46,285 nucleotides of DNA, from NCBI GenBank assembly GCA_002723385.1, contig PBNY01000073.1, positions 1-46,285 of the forward strand, in the 5' to 3' direction. The notes under the pieces are model-generated. The model saw only the letters and a program-made list of their open reading frames with translations. It did no database searches and was not told the origin of the DNA. Position 1 is the stretch's first letter. Each line of letters begins with the position of its first letter. The position numbers and the translations under genes were made by a program. Source of the stretch: Oceanospirillaceae bacterium. Lineage in GTDB: Bacteria; Pseudomonadota; Gammaproteobacteria; Pseudomonadales; Oceanobacteraceae. Shown here piece after piece: positions 25,094-34,513 of the stretch.

Positions 25094-25886
25094 CCCGGCT
25101 GACAAATTCGGTCATCAGTTCCAGTACGTGCTCTGTCGCTTCCAGATGGGGCATGTGGGCGCAGTCCGGCACGTAACAAGGCTCCGCCAGTTCACCGATT
25201 CCCGCACAGATATCCGTCACTTGCTCCGGCACGCCATATTGATCCTGCTCGCCTTGCATGATCAGCGCCGGACAACGGATTTCCTTCAGCCATGGCCTGA
25301 AGTCCATGTTCCTGTGGCAGCTTTCCCGTAGCCAGGTTTCAGTCCAGGCCCGAAACAGCAGATCCGTCCGATCACCGTGATACCGCGCCAGACGCTCCGG
25401 CAAATTGGTGGTTTTATACACGTCCGCCGCTTCACGAATGCCCTTGAGGGTCAGGTCATCGGCATAGATGTGCGCCGCTTCGGTAATGATGGCCACCACG
25501 CGATCCGGTATCGATGCTGCACCGATCAGGGTGATGGTACCGCCATCGCTGTGCCCGACCAGAATCGCCTTTGATATGCCTGCGGCATCCAGCACCTCGG
25601 CCAGTCGCCGTTCTCCTTCCGGCACCAGATAATCGTCCTCACGTGGCAAGGTAATCGGCGATGAACCGCCGTACCCCAGACGCTCGTAGACCAACACGTT
25701 TAATCCGGTCGCCAGTGCCAGACGTTCGGGAAAATCCTTCCACATGCGAATATGACCCAGCGCTTCGTGCAGAAACACCAGCACTGGCTGGTTGCCGTTC
25801 TTTCGGGTATGGCAGCCCATCACTGCATGAATCTGCTGGCCATCGGGCAAGGTCAGGATGTGGTCTTGCCAATTCAGGCTGGTCAT
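25077..25886 (-). CDS. Alpha/beta hydrolase
   Basis: A 269-residue alpha/beta-hydrolase with the nucleophile elbow GHSDGG (S113), an oxyanion-hole HE motif (VFLHEALGH near 38-45), a likely acid in QGEQDQYG (near 216) and a catalytic histidine in CAHMPHLE (near 248). Its ATG overlaps the upstream thioesterase stop codon, making it the last gene of the acyl-CoA set. The substrate is unknown; ester or C-C hydrolysis of an intermediate in that pathway is likely from context. Confidence 0.82.
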   Translation of the reverse strand: MTSLNWQDHILTLPDGQQIHAVMGCHTRKNGNQPVLVFLHEALGHIRMWKDFPERLALATGLNVLVYERLGYGGSSPITLPREDDYLVPEGERRLAEVLDAAGISKAILVGHSDGGTITLIGAASIPDRVVAIITEAAHIYADDLTLKGIREAADVYKTTNLPERLARYHGDRTDLLFRAWTETWLRESCHRNMDFRPWLKEIRCPALIMQGEQDQYGVPEQVTDICAGIGELAEPCYVPDCAHMPHLEATEHVLELMTEFVSRVTATV

Positions 25887-26314
25887 TTGTGCTCTCCTTG
25901 TTTCGCTGGCGGGATGGCATAGGTCATGGTGGCATGTGCCACCGGCTCGGGATCACCGTCAGAAAAAATCGAAACCTCTCCGACGCCCAGGCTTTTGCCC
26001 ACTTTCAACATGGTTGCCCTGGCGATGATGTCCGCCCCTGAGCGCGGCTTGCGCAGAAAATTGATATTCAGATTGGTGGTCACCGCCAGTGCCACGGGGC
26101 CAATACGACTCAGCAACGCGGCGTACACGGTGACGTCGGCCAACCCCATCATGGCCGGGCCAGACACGGTGCCGCCGGGACGCAAATGCTGATCCCCCAC
26201 TGGCAACCGCATGGTGGCCTGAGCATCAGCCAATTCCAACAATTCTCCGTATTGCGCCCCCTGGGGAAAGTGCTCCTGCAAAAACTGCTGCATGTCTTCA
26301 AAGGTCATTTTCAC
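25883..26314 (-). CDS. PaaI-type hotdog thioesterase
   Basis: A protein of about 143 residues of the hotdog fold with the family block GTVSGPAMMGLADVTVYAAL and TTNLNINFLRKPRSGADI, as in PaaI/YbgC-like acyl-CoA thioesterases. The frame is open to 26350, but AGGAG stands 8 bases before a GTG at 26314, which I take as the start; an ATG lies six bases later. It is followed by an overlapping hydrolase gene and preceded by a second, different hotdog gene. A proofreading or CoA-recycling role is likely. Confidence 0.82.
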   Translation of the reverse strand: MKMTFEDMQQFLQEHFPQGAQYGELLELADAQATMRLPVGDQHLRPGGTVSGPAMMGLADVTVYAALLSRIGPVALAVTTNLNINFLRKPRSGADIIARATMLKVGKSLGVGEVSIFSDGDPEPVAHATMTYAIPPAKQGEHK

Positions 26315-26399
26315 GGCTGTTTCTCCTGCAGAATAGCCTTGAGGACGCACACACGCGTAACGCCCTTGAAACGGGTGCTCACAAACACCCCATCATCCA

Positions 26400-26852
26400 T
26401 TATCCGAGCTGAACAATCGCCAGCGTTACCGTGGCCTTGGCCACCAGTTTGCGCTGATATTCCTGTTCCGAATCCGGTGTTCGACTCAACGTATACACCT
26501 CGCCTTCAGCCACCGTCAGTGTCTTGCCCTGTTTGATCACACGAGCCTGGCACTCCAGCAGCTCGCCACTGGCGGGACGTAACAGATTAACGGTGAAATC
26601 CGCCGTCAGTACCCGTTCGTTGGCTGCGATCAGCGTAGCGGCAGCGGTGCCGCAAGAGTGATCCGCCAGAGTCGACTGCACGCCAGCGTGAACAAAGCCA
26701 TCCTGTTGACGGTGTTCAGGTTTGAGAGGAATACGAGTGAGGCAATGGCCCGGACTGAACTCCATGAGTTCCGCTCCGAGCCACTGAATGAAGGGTGCCT
26801 GATCGAACACCCGGCGAGTTTCAATCTCGTAATCCGGGTTATTCAATTTCAT
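26400..26852 (-). CDS. Second PaaI-family hotdog thioesterase
   Basis: A 150-residue hotdog protein with QDGFVHAGVQSTLADHSCGT, whose conserved Gly-Ala/Asp pattern forms the CoA-binding helix, and ADFTVNLLRPASGELLEC. It starts best at the ATG at 26852, preceded by CGGAG; an upstream TTG would add eight residues. It lies 29 bases after the acyl-CoA synthetase stop. Two non-identical thioesterases next to each other suggest distinct acyl-CoA substrates or a heteromeric enzyme. Confidence 0.82.
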   Translation of the reverse strand: MKLNNPDYEIETRRVFDQAPFIQWLGAELMEFSPGHCLTRIPLKPEHRQQDGFVHAGVQSTLADHSCGTAAATLIAANERVLTADFTVNLLRPASGELLECQARVIKQGKTLTVAEGEVYTLSRTPDSEQEYQRKLVAKATVTLAIVQLG

Positions 26853-26881
26853 GGCATGACTCCGATTCGTCGGCAAGCGAC

Positions 26882-28540
26882 TTATTCAGCCGCATCGCTC
26901 TCGTCGCGAGCCTGGTTGCGCAGGATAAAGCGCTGAATCTTGCCGCTCGGCGTTTTTGGCAGTTCATCAACGAAGTCGATTTCTCGTGGGAAGGCATGCG
27001 TCGACAGACGGTTACGAACGTGCTGTTTCAGTTCTTCAGCCAGCTCATCGTCAGCGCGGAATTCACGCTTGATCACCACGAACGCCTTGATGATGGAACC
27101 GCGCTTCGGATCCGGCTTGCCAACCACACCGGATTCCGCCACCGCTTCGTGTTCCAGCAGGCTGCTTTCCACATCCGCAGGTCCAACGCGGTAACCCGCC
27201 GTCGTGATGATGTCGTCATCACGACCGGTGAAGGAATAGCTGCCATCGCCGTGACTCATGACCACGTCGCCGGTCAGGTAATACTTGCCATGGAACGGGT
27301 TCTTTTCCTGCCAGGTGTAGCCCTGGAAGAAGAACAGTGGCGAGTTTTCAACGTCAACAGCCAACTGACCGGTTTCCCCTTCAGGAATCTCGTTGTATTC
27401 CGCATCCAGAGCAACCACGCGGTGACCCGGCATGGAGAAGCCCATGGAACCCACGCGTACTACTTCCTGAACCAGATCATGATGGTTACAAGCGGTCATG
27501 CCGGTTTCGGTCTGACCGTAGTGATCCATCACCGGACAGCCCAGACGCTTGTCGACCCAGCCAATCACTTCCGGGTTCAGCGGCTCACCGGCACTGCTGG
27601 CAACACGTAGATCGAAGGTGTCGTCGGCACTCAGGACATCGTCATTGGCCATCAGCAGACGGTAGGCTGTCGGTGCTGCGGCCAGGTTGGTGATCTTGTA
27701 CTTGCGCAGCATGTTGTAGGTGGTTTCAGGTGTGAAACCGGCTTCACAGAAGTGAGTGGTGTTGCCCAGCAACAGCGGCCCAACCACGGCGTAGTACAAA
27801 CCGTATGCCCAGCCTGGATCGGCCACGTTCCAGTAGGTGTCTTCCGGACGCAGGCCAATGGCGTAACGCATGTAAACGTAGAACGACAGGATCGCGCGAG
27901 CAGGCACCGCCACGCCCTTGGACTTGCCCACGGTACCGGAGGTGAACATCTGCAGGAACGGATCATCAGCACCGACACGCACTGGCTCGAAGTCGGTCGA
28001 CCAGCCAGCCACTTCGGTGGCGAAGTCCTTGTCGGAGGCGTACTTTTCATCCGCCTGATCGCGGTTGACGGTCAGAATGGGTGGGCATTCTTCGACATCG
28101 TCCAGCTTGAAGCGGTTGGCCGGGTCCGTCAGCACCAGCTTGGTTCCCGCTTGCTGAACGCGGTATTCAATCGCGCCCGGGCCAAATGCGGTGAACAGTG
28201 GCTGATACACCGCACCGGCACGCAAGGTACCCAGAATCACCACCAGCAGCTCTGGCGTACGTGGCAACAAGGCCGCAACACGGTCACCCTTGCCAATGCC
28301 CTGAGAGGTCAGGAAATTGGCGAACTGCGCAGAACGCGCCTTGAGTTCAGCGAAGGTCAGCTCTTCAGACGGGCGTCCGTCGCCTTCGAATTTCAGTGCA
28401 ACGCGGTCGGCATCACCCGCCCACTTGTCACAGATCTCTTCACACACGTTGAAGCCGTCGGCAAGGCTGCCGATCATATGTTCTTCAATCACCGCAGGTG
28501 TGAAGCGGTCATAAAATTCCTGATAGTTATCGATTGTCAT
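26882..28540 (-). CDS. AMP-forming acyl-CoA synthetase
   Basis: A 552-residue ANL-superfamily ligase that activates a carboxylic acid through an acyl-adenylate to acyl-CoA. The ATP/AMP motif MFTSGTVGKSKG lies near 205-218, followed by DHYGQTETGM near 338, YYLTGDVVMSHGDGSYSFTGR near 423, and the catalytic C-terminal lysine in KTPSGKIQRF. It resembles acetyl/medium-chain acyl-CoA synthetases, but the substrate is not evident. It lies between the CoA-transferase and thioesterase genes, all in one direction. Confidence 0.88.
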   Translation of the reverse strand: MTIDNYQEFYDRFTPAVIEEHMIGSLADGFNVCEEICDKWAGDADRVALKFEGDGRPSEELTFAELKARSAQFANFLTSQGIGKGDRVAALLPRTPELLVVILGTLRAGAVYQPLFTAFGPGAIEYRVQQAGTKLVLTDPANRFKLDDVEECPPILTVNRDQADEKYASDKDFATEVAGWSTDFEPVRVGADDPFLQMFTSGTVGKSKGVAVPARAILSFYVYMRYAIGLRPEDTYWNVADPGWAYGLYYAVVGPLLLGNTTHFCEAGFTPETTYNMLRKYKITNLAAAPTAYRLLMANDDVLSADDTFDLRVASSAGEPLNPEVIGWVDKRLGCPVMDHYGQTETGMTACNHHDLVQEVVRVGSMGFSMPGHRVVALDAEYNEIPEGETGQLAVDVENSPLFFFQGYTWQEKNPFHGKYYLTGDVVMSHGDGSYSFTGRDDDIITTAGYRVGPADVESSLLEHEAVAESGVVGKPDPKRGSIIKAFVVIKREFRADDELAEELKQHVRNRLSTHAFPREIDFVDELPKTPSGKIQRFILRNQARDESDAAE

Positions 28541-28598
28541 CGTTTGTCTCCGGTAGTTATTTTTATTACGTCAGGACAGATCAGATGCTGACTCCGTG

Positions 28599-29756
28599 TC
28601 AGCCAAACACCCCCTCGCTGCGAAGGTGCTGTATGTCATCGTCGGTAAAGCCCGCTGCAGACAACACCGAATCGGTATCGGCTCCTCGCAGCGGCGCAGT
28701 GGTTGGATGGTGTTCAGGGTTATTTTCAGGTTCGTGCTGGAAGCGAATGGCCGAGGCAATCTGGACTTCGCCATCTTCGTGTTGCTGGATCAGATCACGA
28801 GAAGTAAACGCCGGATGCCGGGCCGCTTCGGCCATGTTCAACACCGGCTCCACACAGGCATCAACGTCCGCAAAACGCTGCTGCCAGGTGGACAGATCCT
28901 GCTCCGCGAAACGCTGTTTGAGTTCAACCTTGAGCGCTGCGTCATCCAGTTCGGCCAGATGCTCTGCGTTCAGTGTTTGCAACAGTTTCTGTTTGAATTG
29001 GGGTTCAAGGCTGCCCACCGATACATAGCGATGATCGCGGGTGCGGTAATAGTCGTAAAAACCACCACCATTGAGGAAGTGCGTCTCATGGCTGTCCGGT
29101 TCAGAGCCATTCAAGGCCCCCGGAGCCAGCAAAGCCTGCAAGGCAAAGCTGTTGTCGGCCATGGAAATATCCAGACACGCACCTTTGCCGGTGCGGTCAC
29201 GGCGAATGACAGCAGACAGAATGCCAATCACCGCCGGGTGTGAACCCGCCGCCTGATCGGCGACCTGAACGCCAATCGGACACGGGCCTTGCTCGACTCG
29301 CCCAAGGTGACTGGCGACACCGGACAAAGCCAGAAAGTTGATGTCGTGACCGGCTTTCCAGGCGTATTCACCGGTTTGGCCGTAACCAGTGATGGAGCAG
29401 AAAATCAGATCCGGCTTGACCGCACTCAGATCTTCATAGCCCAACCCCAGCCGTTGCATCACACCGGTACGGAATTGCTCGACCACCACGTCGTATTCCT
29501 GCACCAGTTTCAGTACCAGCGCTTTGGCATCCGGGTGCTTCAAATCCAGGGTGATGGATCGCTTGCCACGATTGAGATAACGAAATGCCGCTGACTGACC
29601 GCCCAGACGCGGTGCCATGTTACGCACCAGATCGTCACGACTCGGAGATTCCACACGTACCACTTCGGCGCCCAGGTCGGCCATCAACATGGTGGCGTAG
29701 GGGCCGGGCAACAGCGTGGTGAAATCCAGTACCTTGAGTCCTGCCAGCGGTTTCAT
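28599..29756 (-). CDS. CaiB/BaiF-family (class III) CoA-transferase
   Basis: A 385-residue class III CoA-transferase beginning LAGLKVLDFTTLLPGPYATM and continuing with GAEVVRVESPSRDD and the catalytic aspartate region KAGHDINFLALSGVAS. Such enzymes exchange CoA between acids by a glutamyl/aspartyl anhydride mechanism; members close to this one include alpha-methylacyl-CoA racemases, so racemase activity is an alternative. It starts 14 bases after the acyl-CoA dehydrogenase stop. Confidence 0.87.
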   Translation of the reverse strand: MKPLAGLKVLDFTTLLPGPYATMLMADLGAEVVRVESPSRDDLVRNMAPRLGGQSAAFRYLNRGKRSITLDLKHPDAKALVLKLVQEYDVVVEQFRTGVMQRLGLGYEDLSAVKPDLIFCSITGYGQTGEYAWKAGHDINFLALSGVASHLGRVEQGPCPIGVQVADQAAGSHPAVIGILSAVIRRDRTGKGACLDISMADNSFALQALLAPGALNGSEPDSHETHFLNGGGFYDYYRTRDHRYVSVGSLEPQFKQKLLQTLNAEHLAELDDAALKVELKQRFAEQDLSTWQQRFADVDACVEPVLNMAEAARHPAFTSRDLIQQHEDGEVQIASAIRFQHEPENNPEHHPTTAPLRGADTDSVLSAAGFTDDDIQHLRSEGVFG

Positions 29757-29770
29757 AGGCGTCCCCCGAC

Positions 29771-30928
29771 TCAGTCAAACTCGCGCATGATTTCACGCGC
29801 AATGATGACACGCTGGATCTCGCTGGTGCCTTCGTAAATCGACGTGATGCGCACGTCACGAGTCAGGCGTTCCAGTGGGTATTCCTGCATATAGCCGTAG
29901 CCGCCCAGCAGTTGCAGTGCGGTGTAACAGGCATCATTGGCTTTTTCAGAGGCAAAGACTTTCGCCATCGACGCCTGCTTGGCAAATGGCAAACCGCGCT
30001 CCTTCAGATCCGCGGCGCTCATCAGCAACAGGCGCGCGGCTTCCAGTTCGGTGCTGCGATCGGCAATCATCCACTGCAGGCCCTGGAAGTTGGCCAGAGG
30101 CTGACCAAACTGCTGACGTTCCTTGGTGTAGGCAATGGCGTACTCCATCGCCGCCAGACCCACGCCCAGCGCCAGGGAACCAATGCCGATACGGCCACCG
30201 GCCAGCTCAGCCACGGCCAGGCGGAAGCCATCGTTCAGCTTGCCCAGAATGGCAGATTCCGATACTTCCACGTTGTCGAAGTGCACTTCGTTGGTGGCAG
30301 AACCGTGCTGGCCCATCTTGTGTTCGGATGGCCCAACGGTGATACCGGCAGCATCGGCATCCACCAGGAAGCAGGTGATGCCTTTGCCCTTGCGAGCGTC
30401 AGGATCGGTCACAGCCCACACCACGAAGACACCGGCAAATTCAGCACTGGTGATCCACTGCTTGGTGCCGGAAATGGCGTAGCCGTTGTCGGTTTTCACC
30501 GCTTTGGCACGCATGGAAGCCGGGTCAGAGCCTGCGCCCGCTTCGGTCAGACAGAAGCTGCCAGCGGCAAATTCGCCACTGCAGATTTTCGGCAGGTACC
30601 GGTTTTTCTGCTCTTCAGTACCCATGGCCTGAATCACTTCCGCCACCATGTTGGTGACCGACATGGTCACAGCCGTTGAGGCACAGGCCTTGGCGATTTC
30701 AGTAATAGCCAGACTGAACGACACCACACCCGCCTGGGTGCCGCCGTAATCAGCGTCAATGTTCAATCCCATGAAACCCAGCTCAGCCATCTTTTTGCAG
30801 TTGCCGAGCAGAATGGATTTGTCTTTGGTTTGGTCGAGTTTCTCTGCCACCGGTGCCAGCTCAGATTCGGCAAAACGCTTGGCAGTATCCTGGATAAGTT
30901 GTTGTTCTTCGGTCAGGGAGAAATTCAT
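29771..30928 (-). CDS. Acyl-CoA dehydrogenase
   Basis: A 385-residue flavoenzyme of the acyl-CoA dehydrogenase family. Landmarks are FCLTEAGAGSDPASM (flavin and substrate binding), GTKQWITSA, YTKERQQFGQPLANFQ and LLGGYGYMQEYPLERL, with the catalytic glutamate E366 in IYEGTSEIQRV. It resembles short/branched-chain dehydrogenases more than long-chain ones. The ATG at 30928 is preferred over a GTG four codons earlier because the family begins with NFSLTEEQQL. It is the first enzyme gene after the LysR regulator. Confidence 0.9.
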   Translation of the reverse strand: MNFSLTEEQQLIQDTAKRFAESELAPVAEKLDQTKDKSILLGNCKKMAELGFMGLNIDADYGGTQAGVVSFSLAITEIAKACASTAVTMSVTNMVAEVIQAMGTEEQKNRYLPKICSGEFAAGSFCLTEAGAGSDPASMRAKAVKTDNGYAISGTKQWITSAEFAGVFVVWAVTDPDARKGKGITCFLVDADAAGITVGPSEHKMGQHGSATNEVHFDNVEVSESAILGKLNDGFRLAVAELAGGRIGIGSLALGVGLAAMEYAIAYTKERQQFGQPLANFQGLQWMIADRSTELEAARLLLMSAADLKERGLPFAKQASMAKVFASEKANDACYTALQLLGGYGYMQEYPLERLTRDVRITSIYEGTSEIQRVIIAREIMREFD

Positions 30929-31042
30929 AAGGGCATCCACTTAAGGGTTTACCCTAATCTTTTAACGCAGTTTGACGTGAACGTAAAGATTGTCGACTCA
31001 GAATTTAGTCGAATCGATGGCTGATGAATTGTGCTGGCGCCC

Positions 31043-31936
31043 TCAACTCCGGGCCGAAAAGCAATGCAGAATCACATCGAACATCGCCTGCCCCGCTGCC
31101 GACAACTCGTGGCTGCGCTTGGTCAGCACCCCCAGTTCGCTCTCGATCACCGGATTATTCAAAGGCACGATTCTGGCTCCGGCATCGAGCATTTGCTGCC
31201 GACACAGGGACGGAGCAACACTGACGCCCAACCCGGCGCCCACCATACGGCCCACCGTCGCGAGCTGATGACTGTCGAAGGCAACGTCCAGGGGAATACC
31301 GGCTGCCGACAGGGTTTCTTCGATTTTGACGCGCACCATCGAAGGTCGCTGCAAGGCGATGAATTCATCCCCCGACAATTGCTGCCAGCTCACGGAATCG
31401 TATTCACTGGCCGGATGTTGCGGTGGCAGAACCGCGACAAACTGGTCGACACACAAGGGCGTAAACTGGTCTTGCTCCAGCAACCCTTCCGGGCGGAACG
31501 TCACACCCAGCTCAACCTTGCCATCGCGTACCAGTTCGACGGTTTCCTCAGCCACCACGTCATTGACCTGCACGTTGATACCAGGATGACGCTGGCGAAA
31601 ACGCGCGATGATGTCGGGCAGCTGATTGGCGGCAAACGAGGGCATGGCCGCAATCGACACCAGTCCACGCTCCAGTGCAAAGCGTTGCCGCATTTCCTCT
31701 TCCATCGCATCCCATTCTGCCACCAGCCGTCGGCCACGTTCGTACAACGCCTTGCCTTCCGGGGTGAGTGACACCGCCCGCGTCGTTCGTACCAGCAATT
31801 GCCCGCCGACACTCTCTTCCAGCGACTTGATGGCCAGGCTCATGGCCGGTTGTGACATGAACATTTTCTTGCTGGCTTCCGCGAAGTTGAGGGTTTGCGC
31901 AACCACCAGGAAGGCTTTCAATTGTCGTAGAGTCAT
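31043..31936 (-). CDS. LysR-family transcriptional regulator
   Basis: A 297-residue LysR regulator. The N-terminal winged helix reads LRQLKAFLVVAQTLNFAEAS then SQPAMSLAIKSLEESVGGQL, followed by a co-inducer domain (about 90-295). The frame is open 27 codons further upstream, but MTLRQL at 31936 is the family start. A perfect 23-base AT palindrome sits 28 bases upstream. It heads the minus-strand acyl-CoA genes and is divergent from scoAB, so it may control either or both; the ligand could be an acyl-CoA or free acid of the pathway. Confidence 0.88.
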   Translation of the reverse strand: MTLRQLKAFLVVAQTLNFAEASKKMFMSQPAMSLAIKSLEESVGGQLLVRTTRAVSLTPEGKALYERGRRLVAEWDAMEEEMRQRFALERGLVSIAAMPSFAANQLPDIIARFRQRHPGINVQVNDVVAEETVELVRDGKVELGVTFRPEGLLEQDQFTPLCVDQFVAVLPPQHPASEYDSVSWQQLSGDEFIALQRPSMVRVKIEETLSAAGIPLDVAFDSHQLATVGRMVGAGLGVSVAPSLCRQQMLDAGARIVPLNNPVIESELGVLTKRSHELSAAGQAMFDVILHCFSARS

Positions 31937-31964
31937 TAATAAGAATTCCAAAACAATTATTTGA

Positions 31965-31987
31965 TTATTTAAATTTAATTTAAATAA
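31965..31987. promoter_or_regulatory. 23-base AT palindrome, candidate LysR operator
   Basis: TTATTTAAATT and AATTTAAATAA flank a single central T as a perfect inverted repeat. It lies in the 219-base gap between the divergent lysR and scoA genes, close to the regulator start. LysR-type proteins bind interrupted T-N11-A dyads, and such a motif fits within it. The simple AT composition makes chance symmetry more likely than for a mixed sequence. Confidence 0.45.
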
Positions 31988-32155
31988 AACCTTAAGGCAT
32001 GATTCTGGGCAGATCAAACAATAAGCAGATCATTGCTCAGGGTACGTCGGTAGCGGACTCAACTCTGAACCGGGGACATCTCGCAGGAATCCCTTTTTCA
32101 GTATCGGACCCCACTGTCGACCATCTATCTGGTTAGCTCAACGAGGACAATAACA

Positions 32156-32857
32156 ATGCCCGGTTTTGATAAGGTAGTTAACAGTTACGAAGAGGCCATG
32201 CAGGGCCTCGAAGACGATATGACCATCATCGCAGGCGGCTTTGGCCTGTGTGGTATTCCCGAAGGCTGCATCGCACAAATCAAGAAAATGGGGACCAAGG
32301 GTCTCACCATCGTTTCCAACAACTGTGGTGTTGACGGCTTCGGACTGGGCATCCTGCTGGAAGACAAGCAGGTCAAGAAGATGATCTCCTCCTACGTGGG
32401 CGAAAACGCCCTGTTCATGCAGCAGCTGCTGGATGGCGAGCTGGAAGTGGAACTGACCCCACAAGGCACTCTGGCCGAAAAAATGCGTGCTGCTGGCGCA
32501 GGTATCCCGGCGTTCTACACCGCCACCGGTTACGGCACGCTGGTCGGTGAAGGCAAGGACGTACGTGAATTCGACGGTCGCAAATACATTCTGGAAGAGT
32601 CCATCAAGGGCGACTTCGCGATCGTGAAAGGCTGGAAAGCCGACCGTTACGGCAATGTGATCTACCGTCACACGGCACAGAACTTCAACCCGATGGCCGC
32701 CACTGCTGGCAAGATCACCGTGGTCGAGGTGGAAGAGATTGTGGAACCAGGCGAACTGGACCCAACCCAGATCCACACGCCGGGTATCTATGTCGACCGC
32801 CTGATTCAGGGCACTTTCGAAAAACGCATCGAACAGCGCACTGTGCGCGACGCTTAA
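32156..32857 (+). CDS. scoA: 3-oxoacid CoA-transferase subunit A
   Basis: The 233-residue alpha subunit of a class I CoA-transferase, with the CoA-binding block [33 protein letters not shown] and [20 protein letters not shown]. It transfers CoA from succinyl-CoA to acetoacetate or a similar 3-oxoacid in the SCOT/PcaI group. It starts after a GAGG site and is followed 14 bases later by subunit B. The gene lies divergent from the LysR regulator. Confidence 0.92.
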   Translation: MPGFDKVVNSYEEAMQGLEDDMTIIAGGFGLCGIPEGCIAQIKKMGTKGLTIVSNNCGVDGFGLGILLEDKQVKKMISSYVGENALFMQQLLDGELEVELTPQGTLAEKMRAAGAGIPAFYTATGYGTLVGEGKDVREFDGRKYILEESIKGDFAIVKGWKADRYGNVIYRHTAQNFNPMAATAGKITVVEVEEIVEPGELDPTQIHTPGIYVDRLIQGTFEKRIEQRTVRDA

Positions 32858-32871
32858 GGGAGATTATTACC

Positions 32872-33528
32872 ATGGCACTTTCCCGCGAACAAATGGCTAT
32901 GCGCGTAGCTCGTGAGCTGCAAGACGGTTACTACGTGAACCTGGGCATCGGCATCCCGACACTGGTTGCGAACTACATCCCTGACGGCATGGAAGTCATG
33001 CTGCAGTCCGAAAACGGTCTGCTGGGCATGGGCCAGTTCCCGACCGAAGACGAAATCGACGCTGACATGATCAACGCTGGCAAGCAGACAGTGACCGCCA
33101 TTACCGGCGCTTCCATCTTCTCGTCCGCTGAATCATTCGCCATGATCCGTGGCGGCCACGTTGACCTGACCGTACTGGGTGCGTTTGAAGTCGACGTTGA
33201 AGGCAACATCGCTTCCTACATGATTCCAGGCAAGCTGGTGAAAGGAATGGGCGGCGCAATGGATCTGGTTGCTGGCGCAGACAACATCTTTGTATTGATG
33301 ACCCACGCTTCCAAGCATGGCGAATCCAAGCTGCTGACCAAGTGTACCCTGCCGCTGACAGGCGCTGGCTGCATCAAAAAGGTTCTGACCGACCTGGCTT
33401 ACCTCGAAATCGAAGACGGCAAGTTCCACCTGAAAGAGCGTGCTCCGGGTGTGTCCGTTGAAGAAATCATCGAGAAAACCGCTGGCGAGCTGGTTGTTCC
33501 TGCAGAGGTTCCGGAAATGACCTTCTGA
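32872..33528 (+). CDS. scoB: 3-oxoacid CoA-transferase subunit B
   Basis: The 218-residue beta subunit with the catalytic glutamate in LQSENGLLGMG and the preceding NLGIGIPTLVANYIPDG. The later block GGHVDLTVLGAFEVD is typical of this family. Together with ScoA it allows entry of acetoacetate, or release of acetoacetyl-CoA, next to the acyl-CoA degradation genes. An intrinsic terminator follows 23 bases after the stop codon. Confidence 0.92.
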   Translation: MALSREQMAMRVARELQDGYYVNLGIGIPTLVANYIPDGMEVMLQSENGLLGMGQFPTEDEIDADMINAGKQTVTAITGASIFSSAESFAMIRGGHVDLTVLGAFEVDVEGNIASYMIPGKLVKGMGGAMDLVAGADNIFVLMTHASKHGESKLLTKCTLPLTGAGCIKKVLTDLAYLEIEDGKFHLKERAPGVSVEEIIEKTAGELVVPAEVPEMTF

Positions 33529-33551
33529 CCCCCTCTCAGAAGGCCATCACT

Positions 33552-33587
33552 GGGCGCTTCCTTCGAAGGTGGGAAGTGCCCTTTTTT
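33552..33587 (+). terminator. Intrinsic terminator after scoAB
   Basis: GGGCGCTTCC pairs with GGGAAGTGCCC around a short loop and is followed by six T residues. Confidence 0.85.
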
Positions 33588-33709
33588 ATGTCTGGCTGTG
33601 AAACCGGTCTCAGAATGGCATCATGGCGCTTCAGGCGATTCGTGCAGGAATACGGTTGTCGCACAAACCGTCTATGCTTTGATTTTTTCCATCCCAGACC
33701 GGAGATAAC

Positions 33710-34387
33710 ATGAAAAGGATCCTTTCAGTAGCCGTCGTATCAGCCGTGATGATCGCAGGCAGCGGCTGCACCACCTTCGATGCCTACACAGGCGAAGAGA
33801 AAGTATCGAAGACCGCGATTGGCGCGGGCATTGGCGCCAGTGTTGGTGCCGTCGTCGCCTACGTCGCCAACAAGGACGAGAAAAGCGGAACCCGTAATCG
33901 TCGCATCATCGCGGCAGCAGCCGGTGGCGGTGCCATCGGTGGCGGCGTCGGCTACTACATGGATGCGCAGGAAGCCAAATTGCGCAAGCAACTGCGTTCC
34001 AGCGGTGTCAGTGTCGAGCGCGTTGGCAACAACATCAACCTGGTGATGCCAGGCAATATCACCTTCCCGACCGGACAGGCCCAGATTGCGTCCAGCTTCT
34101 ACGACGTACTGGATTCCGTCGCCATCGTACTTGCTGAATACGATCAGACGCTGGTAGTGGTTGCAGGACACACCGACAGCTCAGGCTCAGACACGTTCAA
34201 CAAGAAGCTGTCACAGGAACGTGCGGATTCCGTATCGGCTTACCTCAAGTCCAAAGGCATCAACAAAATTCGACTGGAGCCGGTCGGATTTGGTGAAGAG
34301 CAGCCAATCGCTGACAACAGCACCGCATCGGGTCGTCAGATGAACCGTCGTGTTGAGATCACCTTGTTGCCCGTTACCGAAGACTGA
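33710..34387 (+). CDS. Glycine-zipper OmpA-family lipoprotein
   Basis: The 225-residue protein has a lipoprotein signal ending GSGC (C20), a glycine-zipper region with repeated small residues (AIGAGIGASVGAVVAYVAN and AAGGGAIGGGVGYYM), and a C-terminal OmpA peptidoglycan-binding domain with VVAGHTDSSGSD, LSQERADSVSAYL and RQMNRRVEI. This is the YiaD/Pal-like architecture of an outer-membrane lipoprotein anchored to peptidoglycan. It is a single gene with a terminator upstream. Confidence 0.88.
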   Translation: MKRILSVAVVSAVMIAGSGCTTFDAYTGEEKVSKTAIGAGIGASVGAVVAYVANKDEKSGTRNRRIIAAAAGGGAIGGGVGYYMDAQEAKLRKQLRSSGVSVERVGNNINLVMPGNITFPTGQAQIASSFYDVLDSVAIVLAEYDQTLVVVAGHTDSSGSDTFNKKLSQERADSVSAYLKSKGINKIRLEPVGFGEEQPIADNSTASGRQMNRRVEITLLPVTED

Positions 34388-34513
34388 TTTTGCTTTTCTG
34401 CCAGGCAGACCGCTGTCTGGCAGCCCTCCTCGTACTCTTTCATCTGAACTCCTGCCAACAACTTTGTTAGGCTTCAACGGTCGTAGCCTCAAGCATGAAC
34501 AACAGGGGGATTT

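Noticed and set aside
26795..27610. 271-codon plus-strand frame opposite the acyl-CoA synthetase
   Set aside because: It is the antisense of a motif-complete enzyme gene, with no ribosome binding site.
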